Below are positions 14,001-26,052 of a stretch of 64,000 bases of DNA, in pieces. This DNA comes from Henckelia pumila (lineage: Eukaryota > Streptophyta > Magnoliopsida > Lamiales > Gesneriaceae), in assembly GCF_033568475.1 (NCBI RefSeq), contig NW_027331840.1, positions 310,001 to 374,000 of the forward strand, given 5' to 3'. Every line of letters starts with the position of its first letter. The stretch's first letter is position 1. The notes under the pieces are model-generated. The model was given only the letters and a program-made list of their open reading frames with translations, made no database searches and had not been told where the DNA came from. The translations under genes were made by a program, and so were the position numbers.

Positions 14001-14734
14001 GATCACTAAAGAATCTTGGACTAGTCCAATCTTTTAATATAGGACCGTCATCTCCTGGTTTTAAATAAAAATTCGCATGAAACCAAACTTCCATATCTCT
14101 GAATTGTGTGCTATAGACCACGCGTTTACCATTAAAGTTGTAGTTTTGATAATAATTATTTCCCTTTCAGCAGCTGTACTGGGCTAAATCCATAAGAATG
14201 ATAAAGCTTTACAGTGCGTAAAATCTAAATATGTCCTCACCAATTAAATCCCGTTTGCATATGCACATAATCAATCAAGTACTGGAGCGCAGCCACGGGA
14301 AAGATAGAATCTGCCGCCACAGCTGCCACCTCATTCACCACCGGCGCCACCGGCGCAGCCACCTCCACAGCGTTATCCCCTAATGCATCCGCCACATCAG
14401 ACATAATCTCAATATTATCAGCCGCCCCTTCTCCGACACCACCACTCGAGAAATTCCTGGCGAAAACAGACCCACCGTAGCCGGCAGAAATCGTAAATTT
14501 CTGATCTTGAAACATCTTTGTCGACCCATTAAGCTTACTGAAACCATTTCCGTGGACGAAAAAACAACGTTGCTGGAAAAAAATTGGGATTGCACCGTTC
14601 CTGGAAGTGGCATTGGTATGCGATTCTTCAAGATCGTTCTCATCACGATGAATATGCGAAAATGAGGGGGCAACCCGTTTCTGCAGTTGATAAAACAGCT
14701 GCCCTCTGGCTGTGATGCTCCGCCTGTAGGCCAT
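11096..14734 (-). CDS. OXA1: Mitochondrial inner-membrane insertase OXA1
   Basis: Inserts mitochondrially made and some imported proteins into the inner membrane (YidC/Oxa1/Alb3 family). Nine exons: 14241-14734, 13603-13693, 12804-12851, 12590-12648, 12381-12456, 12114-12245, 11626-11733, 11437-11491 and 11096-11346. They sum to 1314 bases, or 437 residues, close to the Arabidopsis protein. The N-terminal 110 or so residues are rich in Ser, Arg and Gln and look like a mitochondrial presequence. The Oxa1 core begins near residue 145 (ALQYLIDYVHMQTGFNWW). It includes RPRLEEIKEEMQN, EYGVTPFTP, GGALWFTDLSTPDSL and CYWITSNLFSLAYG. The C-terminal tail is basic and ends RGRKEERQ, as expected for the matrix ribosome-binding tail. 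Splice phases agree throughout, so it looks intact. Confidence 0.95.
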
Positions 14735-15995
14735 ATATTATACACTCGACCAAAAAAAAAAGCTTCAATTTTTACATTAATCAATTAAGAGTGCTTTCTG
14801 ATATCTACGGGCAGATTCCACTAAGTTCACACAACATCGAGACGCGATGAAAATTACGGGGAAAATGCATTCCTAATTGTTGTATAGCATGCCGTTAGGG
14901 TTTTGGAGTTGGGCTTTTAGCAAGCTAGTAAAATCCAACGGCAACCCCCTCTCGAGTGTGACGTCACTAGCGAAAACCAATATTGCGAATTTCATTAATA
15001 TGTTGATAATTTTTTTTTTAGCAATGTTATTTATATAAAGAAACTACTACAACAATTTTTACATCATATAAAATTTGATACAATAAATTAATTTATTAAA
15101 TCTCTTAATATATTGAATGCAAAAACTCAAGGACGTGACTCTCATTAGTCGAAACTTTGTTTTTACTACAATCTACTTTTCTTTCCACGCACACCATTAA
15201 AAACAAATTAATTGCAATATTTAAAAAGCCATCATGATTTGAGAAAAATAAGATCTTTTGTGAGACAGTTATATTTATGAGATAGATCGATTCAGTTCAT
15301 ATATATATTAAAAAGTGATAATTTTGACATTTAAACAATATTTTTTTATAAGTCGAATTAGAAATCTTTAACTCAAAATCCAACCATGAATCGGTATTAC
15401 ATAAATTTTTGTATGTTAATAATTACACAGGTTGGACAAAATTGAACTGAACTTTAGAGAAACTGATAAATCGTAAGATTAAAAATTTGATATATATATT
15501 TTTAACTTTAAGTGGGAAAAATTGGATTCTAGTTACTACTTACTAGAGATGCAATCAAATATACTAGTGGAATTCATAATTATTTTGTTATATTTTAATT
15601 ATTATTTGAATGACAATTATGCAACTATATTAAACATATAATCTGTAGAAATAAAACACTGTCATAAAAGTTATAAAACCACACAAAATTATGTTAGTAC
15701 AAAGGACCCAGTGGCTTATTAACAATATAATAACAATAAGTAAAGATATTAATATTTAATGGGGAAAAAAAATCATCTAATTCCGCTTGCCAGCTTTTTA
15801 CAAAGACAGTCGAAAATTAAGGTAAATAGATCAAATTATCATTAACAACTGTATACTCAGAATTAAATAAATATTTATTTGAAATCAAATGGATTACCCA
15901 ATTATATATAATACACAATTTAGATTGATTTAATGGCAGTGATTGAATCATACAAGTTCAACAGTTCACAATATAGCAAGAGAAATAAAATTCAA
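14735..15995. other. Intergenic between OXA1 promoter and NdhS 3' end
   Basis: The right-hand 100-300 bases next to 14734 should hold the OXA1 promoter and leader, since OXA1 reads leftward. The rest is AT-rich with no convincing gene, RNA or element border. Confidence 0.55.
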
Positions 15996-16694
15996 TCACG
16001 ACCTCATCTCCACCATTTCTTCGAGAATTACAGACTTGGGATTCACCATCGGAGGCCCCTTCTCGCGTCGCTCGAGTTCCTCCAGCCTGAACGTAACGAG
16101 TCGATCCCAGTTCCCACCTTCAAACAGCACCCCCGCTTTCCCATCTGTGATCCTCTGAACAATCCCACAATACATGTGGAAAGGATTGCTCGGATTCTTC
16201 ACGATAGCGATCATTCCGGGCAAAATCAGCGGCAATTCCGGGGGCTTCGGTTTCTTCACCAGACTTTTATCGAACACGAATGATTTCTCCTTTTTTGGAG
16301 GTGGGTTTTGCGCGATGAACATCTGGAGACCCCTTTCTCCCCCTGGGAATCCGCCTGTCAATCCCAGAAGCTCCTTTTCGAACCCATCTTCTGGTATGTT
16401 CGGGAGAGACGATGACTTATCTTCTTCTGGTTTCGATTCAGTAGCGAGCTGGGATGATTCGGGTACCTTTCTTTTGAGTTCTTTTCCGAGATTTTCTTCG
16501 CCGCTGCAGAGTCCTCTTCCCCCCATGATTTCGTAGAGGTTGAATTTGGCGGTGGGGATGTTTCTGAATTGGGGCTTGGTGTTTGTGCAAGTTGGTGATT
16601 TTTGAGTGGTGATGATGGGATTTGATCGGCCGAGGAAGTGGGATTTGGGCAGTATCGGGGGTTGAATAGTCGGGAGGTGGAATGAAGCAGCCAT
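15996..16694 (-). CDS. NDHS: Plastid NAD(P)H dehydrogenase-like complex subunit S (CRR31)
   Basis: Ferredoxin-binding subunit of the thylakoid NDH complex, which carries cyclic electron flow around photosystem I. Single exon of 232 residues. The first 45 or so residues are rich in Ser, Thr, Pro and Lys with few acidic residues, as in a chloroplast transit peptide. The middle contains GLTGGFPGGERGLQMF. The C-terminal SH3-like domain (about residues 155-215) contains NPFHMYCGIVQRITDGKAG and FEGGNWDRLVTFRLEELERRE, both diagnostic of NdhS. It ends MVEMRS. Length and lack of introns match the Arabidopsis CRR31 gene. The same interval shows open frames on the plus strand, which are shadows of this coding sequence. 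Confidence 0.95.
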   Translation of the reverse strand: MAASFHLPTIQPPILPKSHFLGRSNPIITTQKSPTCTNTKPQFRNIPTAKFNLYEIMGGRGLCSGEENLGKELKRKVPESSQLATESKPEEDKSSSLPNIPEDGFEKELLGLTGGFPGGERGLQMFIAQNPPPKKEKSFVFDKSLVKKPKPPELPLILPGMIAIVKNPSNPFHMYCGIVQRITDGKAGVLFEGGNWDRLVTFRLEELERREKGPPMVNPKSVILEEMVEMRS

Positions 16695-17304
16695 GATTCT
16701 TGTGTTTTGTGTGGATGGAACCTGTGAAGACGAAGGGTGCAGAGATGGAGTGAACTGTGAAGTCTATGGGAGCTTCGAATTGTGGCCACAACTCAATTTG
16801 GGCTTATATCTGTTCCACACCAACAGTGTTTTTAGGCCAATTTATACAAATAAATCTCATGTTACAAGTCATAATGTTATGTTCTCTGATTTTCTAGTAG
16901 TATTTCATATTTCTCATTTTCATGATATACATAACTCACACACATATTAATAGATATATAATTTTTACATTTTTAGTCTTAGAGTCGCTTTCTTTTGTTA
17001 TTTAATATATTTTTTTAGATTTAATCATTATCATCAATGTTCTAATAAGCTTGATTAAACGTCGTTTACATAAGTTTCCTAAACATTTTGCTTTAGCCAA
17101 AAGCAGTTTTTAAAAAATAAAGTTTCCTAAACATTTTGCTTTAGCCAAAAGCAGTTTTAAAAAAGTTGTCAAACATAATTTGATTATATTAAACGTCATT
17201 AAATACGTTTAAGTATGACTTTTTGAAAACAAAAAATGATGAATGAGATACCAGGATAGAACACAAGTCAGCGGATTTATTAGTTAGTGTTGATGGTAAT
17301 AACA
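16695..17304. other. NdhS upstream region with a small tandem repeat
   Basis: Contains the promoter side of NdhS. A roughly 48-bp unit (AAGTTTCCTAAACATTTTGC...) is repeated in tandem at 17072-17119 and 17120-17166, with nearly identical copies. No other feature is seen. Confidence 0.6.
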
Positions 17305-17974
17305 TAAGGGTGTGTTTAGTTCGTGTGATGAGATAAGTGAGATATTGATAAGTTGGTGGATAATTTAAATATGATGTATAAAGTATATTGTTTGGTGTGA
17401 ATGATTAATTTAAAAATATATGTATTGTCCTGTTTGGTGCAAGTGATAAAATTATAGATAGATATTTATTAATGACCAACTACCCAATATGCCCCTACTA
17501 TCTTTCACGATTTACTTATCAAAACTCAATAATTTCGTTCCAAAACCCACGTCCTTCCTCATTTTTTACCCCAACATCTCGTTCAACATATGGAGAAAAG
17601 GAAAGCATGTGAAGGTTGGATGTGATGTGTCTTTGACGATCTTTCAAGGGTACATAAGTTTTCCTCTTCTGGCTAGGTACTACCTATTTCGTTCTCTGAT
17701 TTTATGTGCCTTTGATGATATTTCTTCCCAGATTGTTTTTAAAAAAATTTGGAATGTATGTGAATCGATTCTGTGGAGATGTTGAAGGTGAAGTGCATAT
17801 TAAATTTGAAATCTCTTTTTAATTAGTGGTAATTTAGTAGCTATAGTAAACTTCTAGAAGAGGATTCGTCCATTTCCAAGAGTGATTGATATAAGAAATA
17901 CAAGACTTAATCCTCAATAAATGAGAGTGAGGTAAATTTTACAGTATCCAATAATTTCCTGGTTGAAGGCCAAC

Positions 17975-20839
17975 TGTAACGCCCAAAAATTCGTCACGTA
18001 AATCCGCATGCATAAGTAGGGGATTTAATAATTTTAAAATAATGTAAAAATGTGTTAAATTGTTTTTATGAGTTATTATGTGAATTATGTGATTTATTTG
18101 CATGTTTTAAATATTATTGCGGCATTTAAACTGCTAGATGGTAATTTATGAAATTATTTGAGAAAGGTTATTTTATGATCGCGTAGGCGGGACCGTGGAC
18201 GGACGAAATATTACTTTTTCATCCAAAATATTTTATGAGATTTTTAAGAGCCCTAAAATATTATTTTAAGGTATTATTTCATGAAAATTGTAGCATTTAT
18301 TAGTATATATATATGTGTGTGTGTCCATTTTTATCCAAAGTAAGTCATTTTAATGACTTTTAATAACTTTTAAAAATCCCTTATTTTTATATTTCGGGAT
18401 TTAAGTTAAATATCAGATTTAATTATTTTGTATTTAAGAGTTTTAAGTTTATTTTATTTTATTCAATAATTACTTAATATCTTAACCTTGTTTTATTAAC
18501 GATTTAACATAATCCTACCCCTTAAACCTACCGTAAATTCACCTAGCCGCCTCCTCTTCCCTTCTTCCCCATCTCCACGTTCCCCAGCAGAGAACTCATC
18601 CCCATAGCCGACTTGTAAGATTTTTCCTATTGTTTTTTAGATCAGTTCATCACGGAAAGCCGTACGCTCGATTTAGACGTCGTTTCTTACAAATATTCAT
18701 CAAGGCACGTTTGATTCCATTCTTGAACACCATTTAGATCATATTACAAAGTTTTTATGCATGAATGATCTGATAATGCATGTGTATGTGAATTGAAATG
18801 AAAATACTCAAGTTCATGCATGCACTCACGTTTTTACACTTGTTGGATTGATTTGATTCATGTTTCTGGCCATGGAGAGTTCGAGCCTGCTGTCCTATGT
18901 TTCATGGGTCTAAAAGGGTCCCTTGGGGTCAGGTTTGGTGGGTGGAAAGGGGCTGGAGATGGCTAGGACCGAAGCCTTCTTCCTTGGCTGCAAAGTAGAT
19001 TACGACAGTTTCGGGATTCTCGAATCGTGGGTCGCTAGGGTGGTGTAGGGATCGGTTCAAAGCAAGGCTTGGTTTGTTGGAACCGCCCAGACGTGGGCTA
19101 CGTTTGGGCGGTGGAGCTCCGGCCATTCGATGGCCGGAGCTAGCCGGCAGCAGGCCTCAAAGCCTGCTGTTGCTCGGCCGTTACATGCACAATTTTGTGC
19201 AGGTCACATTTGTTGAAAGTGGGCCGTGGGTTCTTGTGTGTTCATGGGCCGGGCTTGGGTCCTTAGATCCGGGTCCGGGTCGGGTCAATATGTGACGAGT
19301 CAAATTAATTTTAGTTTGGATCTAGATTTTTATTAATTGGGCTCGAGTATTTTATTTTAATCAAGAGTTTAAATTATTAATTAATGGGTTTGGGGTTTGG
19401 TTAATTAATTAATTGGACTAATTTAATGGGCTTTAATAATTATTGAGGTGAGCCCACTAATTTGTAATAGGTCGTGTGATCCATGAGAATTATTGGGCCA
19501 ATTTGTGTCGGGTTTAGTAATTTTATCGGTCAAATTTATAAGTTAATTGTGAGTTAATAATTTTATTAATTTAACTTTAAGTTAATAAGTTGATGAGCCT
19601 AAATTATGTTTTTAGTGAGCCCATTAGTTTTTCATGGGCCTGGGGGCCCATGAAACTTAATGGGCCAGGTCAGGTTGGGCTTTTGAGTTTTTGAGTCAGT
19701 TTATGAATTTATGGGTTTAAGTTAAGTGGTCAGCAACTCGAACAAGTCTTTGGAAAAATAAATGTCCGTAAATATATATTTAATTCATATATATAAGTAT
19801 GATTTTTAAGAAAATAAATTAAATATATATTTACGGACAAATTTTCATGAAATAAAGAAATAAAGAAAATTTTTATGTTCATGCATCATTAATAATTTTT
19901 ATGATAAGTTTAAGTGCATGTTAAGAAAAAATACATTTTTATGGAAGTTGAAGTGAAGGTGAAAAGTGATGTGGTTGGAGCCGGGATACCTAGGCCCGGT
20001 GACCTTCCTGATAATGTTTATGTATGATGAGCTTATGGATCCAGCTGAGAGGGCTGGTGAAGTGGCAGCACAGAGGTGGAAACCCCACCGCCGCGTACGT
20101 TGGTTTTTTTAGATTGATCAATCGCTTAGTATGAGGCCACCGACATGGATACGACCTATTGAGAACTAAGAAATCATGATAAGTCATTTTATGAGATTCA
20201 TTAAATATGATGTTTATGTTTAGCATGATGATGGTGCAATATAATTATTTATTCGTGTTTATATGCATATAATTTTAAGACCATGCACATATAAGTATAT
20301 TCACGTATTTTATATAATGTGTGCTTGTGCGTGGTTTCATATTGTTACATAAGGATAGAACGTGTTGAGCCTCTAGACTCACTAAATTTAAATGGTGCAG
20401 GTGAGCATAATGTCGTTGAGGATAATGTGTTTCCGACTGGCGGCGAGGGCGTATGAGTATCCAGACGGCTAGAACTCGTGACCATTGCTCTATGATTATT
20501 TTTACGTTGAGATTTAGAACACCTATTTTCGCACATGTTTTAGTACTTTAGATTTTTTAGTATATGCATGAATGTTAGATTTAATTATTTATTTTAAAGT
20601 TTGCATGGATTTTGTTGTAGAATTATTATTTAAAATTTTCATTATGGAATTTTTATAAATGAATATTTAGTAATTAATTTTAAGTATTTAATTGCACGTG
20701 TGTACTTTTATTGTATTTATTGTGTATATGTATTTTAAATTAAGTAAAGTTATTTTTAAAGTATATATATATTTATATTCATTATTTTATAGTTAGAGAG
20801 TTTTAAAAAAAAAATCAGTAGGAATTTTAGGACGTTTCA
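17975..20839. mobile_element. Solo LTR, probably of a Ty3/gypsy element
   Basis: A 2865-bp unit beginning TGTAACGCCCAAAAATTCG and ending GGACGTTTCA, with the TG..CA ends of an LTR. It is flanked by the exact 5-bp duplication CCAAC (17970-17974 and 20840-20844). There is no second LTR copy and no gag or pol within it, so it is the remnant left by LTR-LTR recombination. The great length and TGTAACGCCC start suggest a long-LTR gypsy lineage such as Tekay/Del; that assignment is inference. Two perfect 22-nt inverted arms (19764-19785 and 19817-19838) lie inside. It is inserted in the Tourist-like element, so it is younger than that element. Confidence 0.8.
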
Positions 20840-21006
20840 CCAACACTTGTTATTTAACGATTATGGTGCTTGGTAGTTACCTGCACATCGAACGGGATAT
20901 TCTTGGAATGGCCAAGGAGGATAGAAAGAGGGATATATAATATATGGGTAAGGCGTGAGTTTATTTAAGTCATGTTAATAAATATGTATCCCATGTAGAT
21001 TATATT

Positions 21007-21211
21007 CAGTGGCGGAGCCACATATAATGGCAAATGGCATCCGGGCTGTAGCCCGGGTGGCCCGAAATTTTTTTACAATTTTATATATATTGATTTTGGG
21101 AAAATTTTAGATTAATTTGATAGTAGACCGGGTGGTTCGATTCAAAAGTTTAAACAATTCTAGAGTTTAAAATTTTAGTTCGGGTAGTTTAGAATTTCTG
21201 GCCCGCCATTG
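21007..21211. mobile_element. hAT-type MITE nested in the Tourist-like element
   Basis: A 205-bp element with termini CAGTGGCGGA (left) and GCCCGCCATTG (right; reverse complement CAATGGCGGGC). It is flanked by an exact 8-bp duplication ATTATATT (20999-21006 and 21212-21219). The 8-bp target site and CAGTGGCGG start mark a hAT derivative. It contains the GCCCGGGTGGCCCG motif seen in many dispersed plant repeats and no coding sequence. Confidence 0.88.
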
Positions 21212-21553
21212 ATTATATTAGGATCTATTATCCAACATGCTACCAAACCATGGTTTAGCCTAGTTTAGAAGACTATATCCCACCTAATACTACCAACCAA
21301 ACGTGCCGTAAATGTATAATCTTGGATTGCTAAGAGTATCGATGATGAATATGTAGTCGATATTGATAATTTATAATTACAATGTATAAAAATTGCTAAT
21401 GTTCTAGAGTAATCTAGTTAAAGTGAAATGGTATTTGATGATAAAATGAATGATAGAATAGATGGAGTAGCTAGAATCGGATAATTTCGAATTTGTTCTT
21501 GATGTGATAACATATAAGTTATAATAAAACAAAATGAATCATTTGAACATCAA

Positions 21554-21626
21554 GGGGGTGTAGCTCATATGGTAGAGCGCTCGCTTCGCATGCGAGAGGC
21601 ACGGGGTTCGATTCCCCGCACCTCCA
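21554..21626 (+). tRNA. trnA-CGC: tRNA-Ala (anticodon CGC)
   Basis: A 73-base cloverleaf. The acceptor stem GGGGGTG pairs with CACCTCC and includes the G3:U70 wobble pair that identifies alanine tRNA. The discriminator base is A. The D arm contains TAGCTCATATGGTAGAGC. The anticodon stem-loop is CTCGC-TTCGCAT-GCGAG with anticodon CGC, and the T arm is CGGGGTTCGATTCCCCG. No intron. A run of seven T follows at about 21629, as expected for RNA polymerase III termination. It reads GCG codons. All stems are intact, so the gene looks functional. Confidence 0.97.
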
Positions 21627-21627
21627 T

Positions 21628-21645
21628 GTTTTTTTGTCTTTTTCC
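21628..21645 (+). terminator. Pol III terminator of tRNA-Ala
   Basis: A T7 run followed closely by a second T5 run, 3-15 bases past the tRNA discriminator base, is the standard RNA polymerase III stop signal. Confidence 0.7.
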
Positions 21646-24246
21646 CCCTTTCCTAATTTCCTTTTTTGCCCTCGGAAATGGTGCATTTCCAAATAAAATT
21701 CCACATACTAAACACATTGATTTATTTTTATGATCGTTTTTATCATACCATCTCTATAAAATATATCTGATATTTTTGGGGATTTATAATTTTTTTTCAA
21801 AACTAGTTATGCTTTTTAATATATTTAAAATAATACTTTTGGGTATCTTAAGTATTTTAATCGATATATAAAACCATCATTTATAAAAAAAAAAATATCT
21901 CATTTATGTTTTATTGCTCGTGCTTATAATTTCTAGATTAAAAAAAAAAAACAAGTACCGAGCCTGAATTTAATTTCTTGACAATTGGCAAAAATTGCAA
22001 TCTAACATTAAAAATCAATTATAAAAATAAAAATCTTCATTGAAGGACGTTTGGACATGGTCACATGGCTTCACTTCTTGGACATGCATAAAACCAGTAT
22101 ATATCTTTTACTATTTATTAAGTCTAAGCAGCTTATAAAAATTACGATGTTTTGATTTGTTTTTCATTTTTCCAAAAAGCCCTCTTCTTCCACGATTACT
22201 TTTGCATTTTATCGCTTGGTTTTTATCCGCTCCTCTCTCCACGTCTGAGGCAAGCCTCTTCACGTTCTCTCCCAATTCCCACGCTTCTTCTCGCTACCTT
22301 CAATGCAACTGATGGATTCTTCTCCAAATTTACGATTTGGAGAGACACGGTATTTCTTAATTTCCTCTCAATGTCTGTTAATTTGGATTTATGATTTTCT
22401 AATACTCCAATTTTCCTCCCCCTCCAGTTATCTTCTGGATTTACGAATTTGATTTTCCATCGGTCTGGAATTTTTTTCTGGATTTACAAATTTGTATGTC
22501 TACTTTCTTTCATGTGACATGAATCATATTACTTTGTATGACAAAAACTGAAATTTGGGTGAATCACGCTGTTGTTTCAGGCTCACATCAGAGAATTGTA
22601 TACGACCATTCAAATTCGGTAAAATTGCGATTTATACTATTCATTTTAGATTGCGCTTCAACTCAGTGCATTTTTTTTTATCTTGACTTGCTATGAAATT
22701 AAAGTATTGATTCAATATGTGGTACCAAGAGTTTGTTATGAGGTCCGTTGCATGGAAAATACTTAGATTTCGATTGTTTCATTCTGTTTTGATTGTGAAT
22801 TTGGTGGATTTAATATGTGCTACGAAGAGTTTGTTATGAGGTTGATGAGAGTTTAATACTTAGTGTGAACTTGAAGTAGATCATTGATTGCAGTGTTCGT
22901 GATTTCAAAAGGTTTACATGTCTGCTCTTTCTTATTACATGCGTACAAACATATTTCGCGCTTCAGAAAAATCGAATCTCGATGAAAAAGTTTCATTGGT
23001 TCGTTGTAGAAACAGTAAAACATTGGTGTTTTTTCCAAGCCTACAAGTTGATTACAGAGCTCGCTTCATGTGGACTGAAAATTGATAATTCATTGCAGTC
23101 TTTATCATGTCAACAAGTTTGCACATGAATCAAGTGATATATTCAATATACTTGAGTTCAAATTTAAACTGATTTAGTTGATAGTTAAAATAAGAAATTT
23201 TTTCTCCTTCAGGATTTCTCCTTGGTTTACAAACTCTCTGGACTAATGAGCCATTGAAAAACCAGTTAACAAATCTATTTTATGCTCTTATTAATCATTA
23301 TTTTTTAATCTCTTTGTCTTATATATATATATATATGTGTGTGTGTGTATTAGTAGAAAAGCAGAGGGGATGATGGAATATTTATGCTTATTTTTTAATA
23401 TCTTTTTATGTCTTATGTGTTTTTCAGCTGAAATTGAAAAACATCTCATGTTTGCAATGATCTCATTCTTTTATGTATATTGTTTTTAATTATTCTCCAT
23501 GTCATGTTAGCAATAATCTCATTGTTATGTCGTACGTACTTGTTTTACTTTTTCTGAAAATATTTAACTGGTGATCGCTTCTTTTCCGTGCCTCTTTTTT
23601 ATGAGATTTCTGAATTCGATTTTTCTTTGTTCAACTTGACTTTATGTGATTGTGATTTTTTTAATAGATCCAAATTTTTTTTGCATTTCATTCTCTTGAT
23701 TTCTAGAATGAGAAATGAAATCAATCAATTAAGATTTCAAAATCGGAACTATTGGAATGCCTAGAATCCATTTCATTTCATTTGGATGTGAAAAATTTCT
23801 AAATAAGATTTTACCTTCTCAGAGTTTAAATCTTTCCCTGATGGAGGTTGTTCCAATGGAATATTCTGCCATGTTAGTAATGCAATCAGTTTTTGTGAAA
23901 CGATTTTCATAAGATCATCTACACTTTTCACATTTTCTCCACTGATTTCATTAAACTTTCATTTGCGCCGCTAGAAAAAATTGTACCCATTCTTGGATTT
24001 ATTGTTATGTTTCTTCATTAACAATTATATTTTATTTGAATCATTTAGTGTTTAAATTTATTTTTCCAAAAAATATAATATCTTTTTCATGTTCACTTTT
24101 GGCTCCATGCAGTCAATTTTCTTGAACTGCCACCTAATGTGCATTTCAAGTTTAAAAATTCAAATTAATGACCGAGAATCGGTAAAGATAGAATCAAATA
24201 TATTCAGATTCATTCGAAATCAGTTTAAATTTAACTCATGGATGCG

Positions 24247-24251
<5 letters not shown>

Positions 24252-24292
<41 letters not shown>
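24252..24292. repeat. (AT)n microsatellite
   Basis: About 20 uninterrupted AT units; a smaller TATATA run resumes at about 24454 on the other side of a palindromic insertion, so one TA tract was probably split by that insertion. Confidence 0.85.
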
Positions 24293-24297
<5 letters not shown>

Positions 24298-24454
24298 TTT
24301 ACTATGCTGCCCACCTATCATGTCCACCACCATTTCCACCAATGATGTGACATTATTCTATTGGATGTGATAAATTGTAGGTCCAATAGAATAGTGCCAC
24401 ATCATCGGTGAACATAATTGGTGGGCATGATAAGTGGGAAGCATAGTAAAACTC
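24293..24454. mobile_element. Palindromic MITE inside a TA microsatellite
   Basis: A 160-bp foldback whose left arm begins AAAACTTTACTATGCTGCCC. The right arm reads GGGAAGCATAGTAAAACTC, its imperfect inverse, and the symmetry continues through CTATCATG/CATGATAAG and CCAATAGAATA. It is flanked on both sides by TATATA, which hides the target duplication. It probably belongs to a TA-inserting family. Confidence 0.6.
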
Positions 24455-26052
24455 TATATATATATATATTTCAAATTTTAATTTTAGTGAAACGTTTTCA
24501 TATTATCATCTACACTTTTCTCATTTTATCCTTATTAATTTCAGTCATCGACCCAGAAAATATGTCTCATTCTCAATCATGTATTCATTCTCAATCATAT
24601 AGCGATTCTTCTTCAGTAACAATTAGTTTTTTGAAGCATTTAAATAAAAACATTTAGTGTTTGAATTTTCTTTTTTTCAAAATTTAAAATAAATCTATTT
24701 TTTATATTGATTTTCGGCTTCCAATCAATACACATTTTAAGTATAAAATTTGAAAGGTGTGAGAATCAGAAGGGATAGGAACAAATTCTATTCCGACTAT
24801 ATTTCTTAATCAGTTTAATTTTAAACTCACGGATGCAATCTATAATTTTTTTCCAAATTCTTTAAATTTAAATTGCTATTACTTTAAATATTGTTCTACT
24901 ATATATTCTAACCAGATTTGTACCTATCTCTTGCGATTCTATCTCATTAGTTTAAAATTTTAAGCTTCAATGTATACATTTTATTTAACCTTATAATTCT
25001 TCATATCTATTTTACTCTTTCTTAATTAATAATTATATTGTTGCGTTTCTTTTTTATTTGTGGTTCTATTGTATCATATATATTCCAAACCTTAGATTCA
25101 TATTTGAAGCTATCTACATTTATTGAATTCTTCTCTCATTGAAAATCACTTGAGAAAATTTAGATTTCAAGAAAATATGTATTTCATTCTCAATTATATT
25201 TTATATTCCTTCTCCAGTAATCATTAATTTTTATTTGAAGCATTTAGTGTTTTAAATAAATTGCTCCTTCAAAATTTTATTTCATTTTTGTTTTGGTTCT
25301 CGAACTTCAACCACTAACGAAATTATTTCATAAATGAAAAAACACAAAATTATCGATCTTATCATTTCAAATGTTAAATTATTTTCAACATTAATGTAAT
25401 AACAGTCAATCAAATTCTCAATGCATTTATTTTATCATTTGGATAGCAAGTGCATTTTCGGTTGTCCTCTCCACTACAACGCTCATATTTTACAAACAAA
25501 AACATATGATATCTAATTAATTAACTGGGACAATGCAAATTTCACAACAGCAAATTGTCTTGATATCAATACAATTATTGTTTTGAAAAATATACACGAT
25601 TACTTTATAAACTAATTATAATCCTTTATGATTTTCACTTAAATACTTAAGTTTAAATTTCATTTAAAATTTTCTACAAGCTCGCGTGTGCCCATGTCAA
25701 GACCGATATTTACGAGTTATCTTTTAAATATTGACACATATTAAAATGCTATTATAGTTGCAATGTAATCTTCAGCTCCTACATGAGCAAATGAAAGACA
25801 ACATTTAAATACCGTGCGAAGACGCGAGCACGAAGACAATTATTATATGAAGAACAATGACAAACACTCATATTGATGGTGATATTGATAGCAATATAAT
25901 AATTTTTCACATCAAAATTGTGTGGTAAAACGATCCGTATAATCAATATGAGTAAATATCACACATAATATTTATTATAAAAGACCATTATATATATGGT
26001 ATCAAATTATATTTGTTCAACACACGTATTGTGTGTGTGCCCCGTCCGCTAG

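Larger units (their letters stand above)
17308..21308. mobile_element. Tourist-like (PIF/Harbinger) element interrupted by two later insertions
   Basis: Left terminus GGGTGTGTTTAGTTCG and right terminus CAACCAAACGTGCCG are inverted copies of the GTTTGGTT type typical of Tourist elements. A TAA duplication flanks them (17305-17307 and 21309-21311). Without the solo LTR at 17975-20839, the hAT MITE at 21007-21211 and their target duplications, about 0.9 kb of original element remains. No transposase was recognised in it, so it is non-autonomous. The outer borders are inferred from the termini plus the TAA, which alone is short. Confidence 0.6.
22104..26052. mobile_element. Candidate non-autonomous Helitron
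   Basis: The left end reads A|TCTTTTACTATTTATTAAG, like the TC-starting 5' termini of plant Helitrons. The right end has a small hairpin (CACAC..GTGTG, about 26022-26037), then GCCCCGTCCG and the terminal CTAG, followed by T. This is the CTRR end with insertion between A and T that defines the family. There is no target duplication, as expected. No Rep/helicase was found in the 3.9 kb. Near the left end (about 22170-22450) lies a CT-rich, leader-like stretch that could be a captured gene piece. Diverged internal repeats occur (for example 23890-23950 versus 24485-24545). Confidence 0.5.

Noticed and set aside
15933-16536. Open frames on the plus strand across NdhS
   Set aside because: They are antisense shadows of a long conserved coding exon and match no family I know.
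24089-24370. Open frame rich in Tyr-Ile repeats
   Set aside because: It is a translated (AT)n microsatellite.
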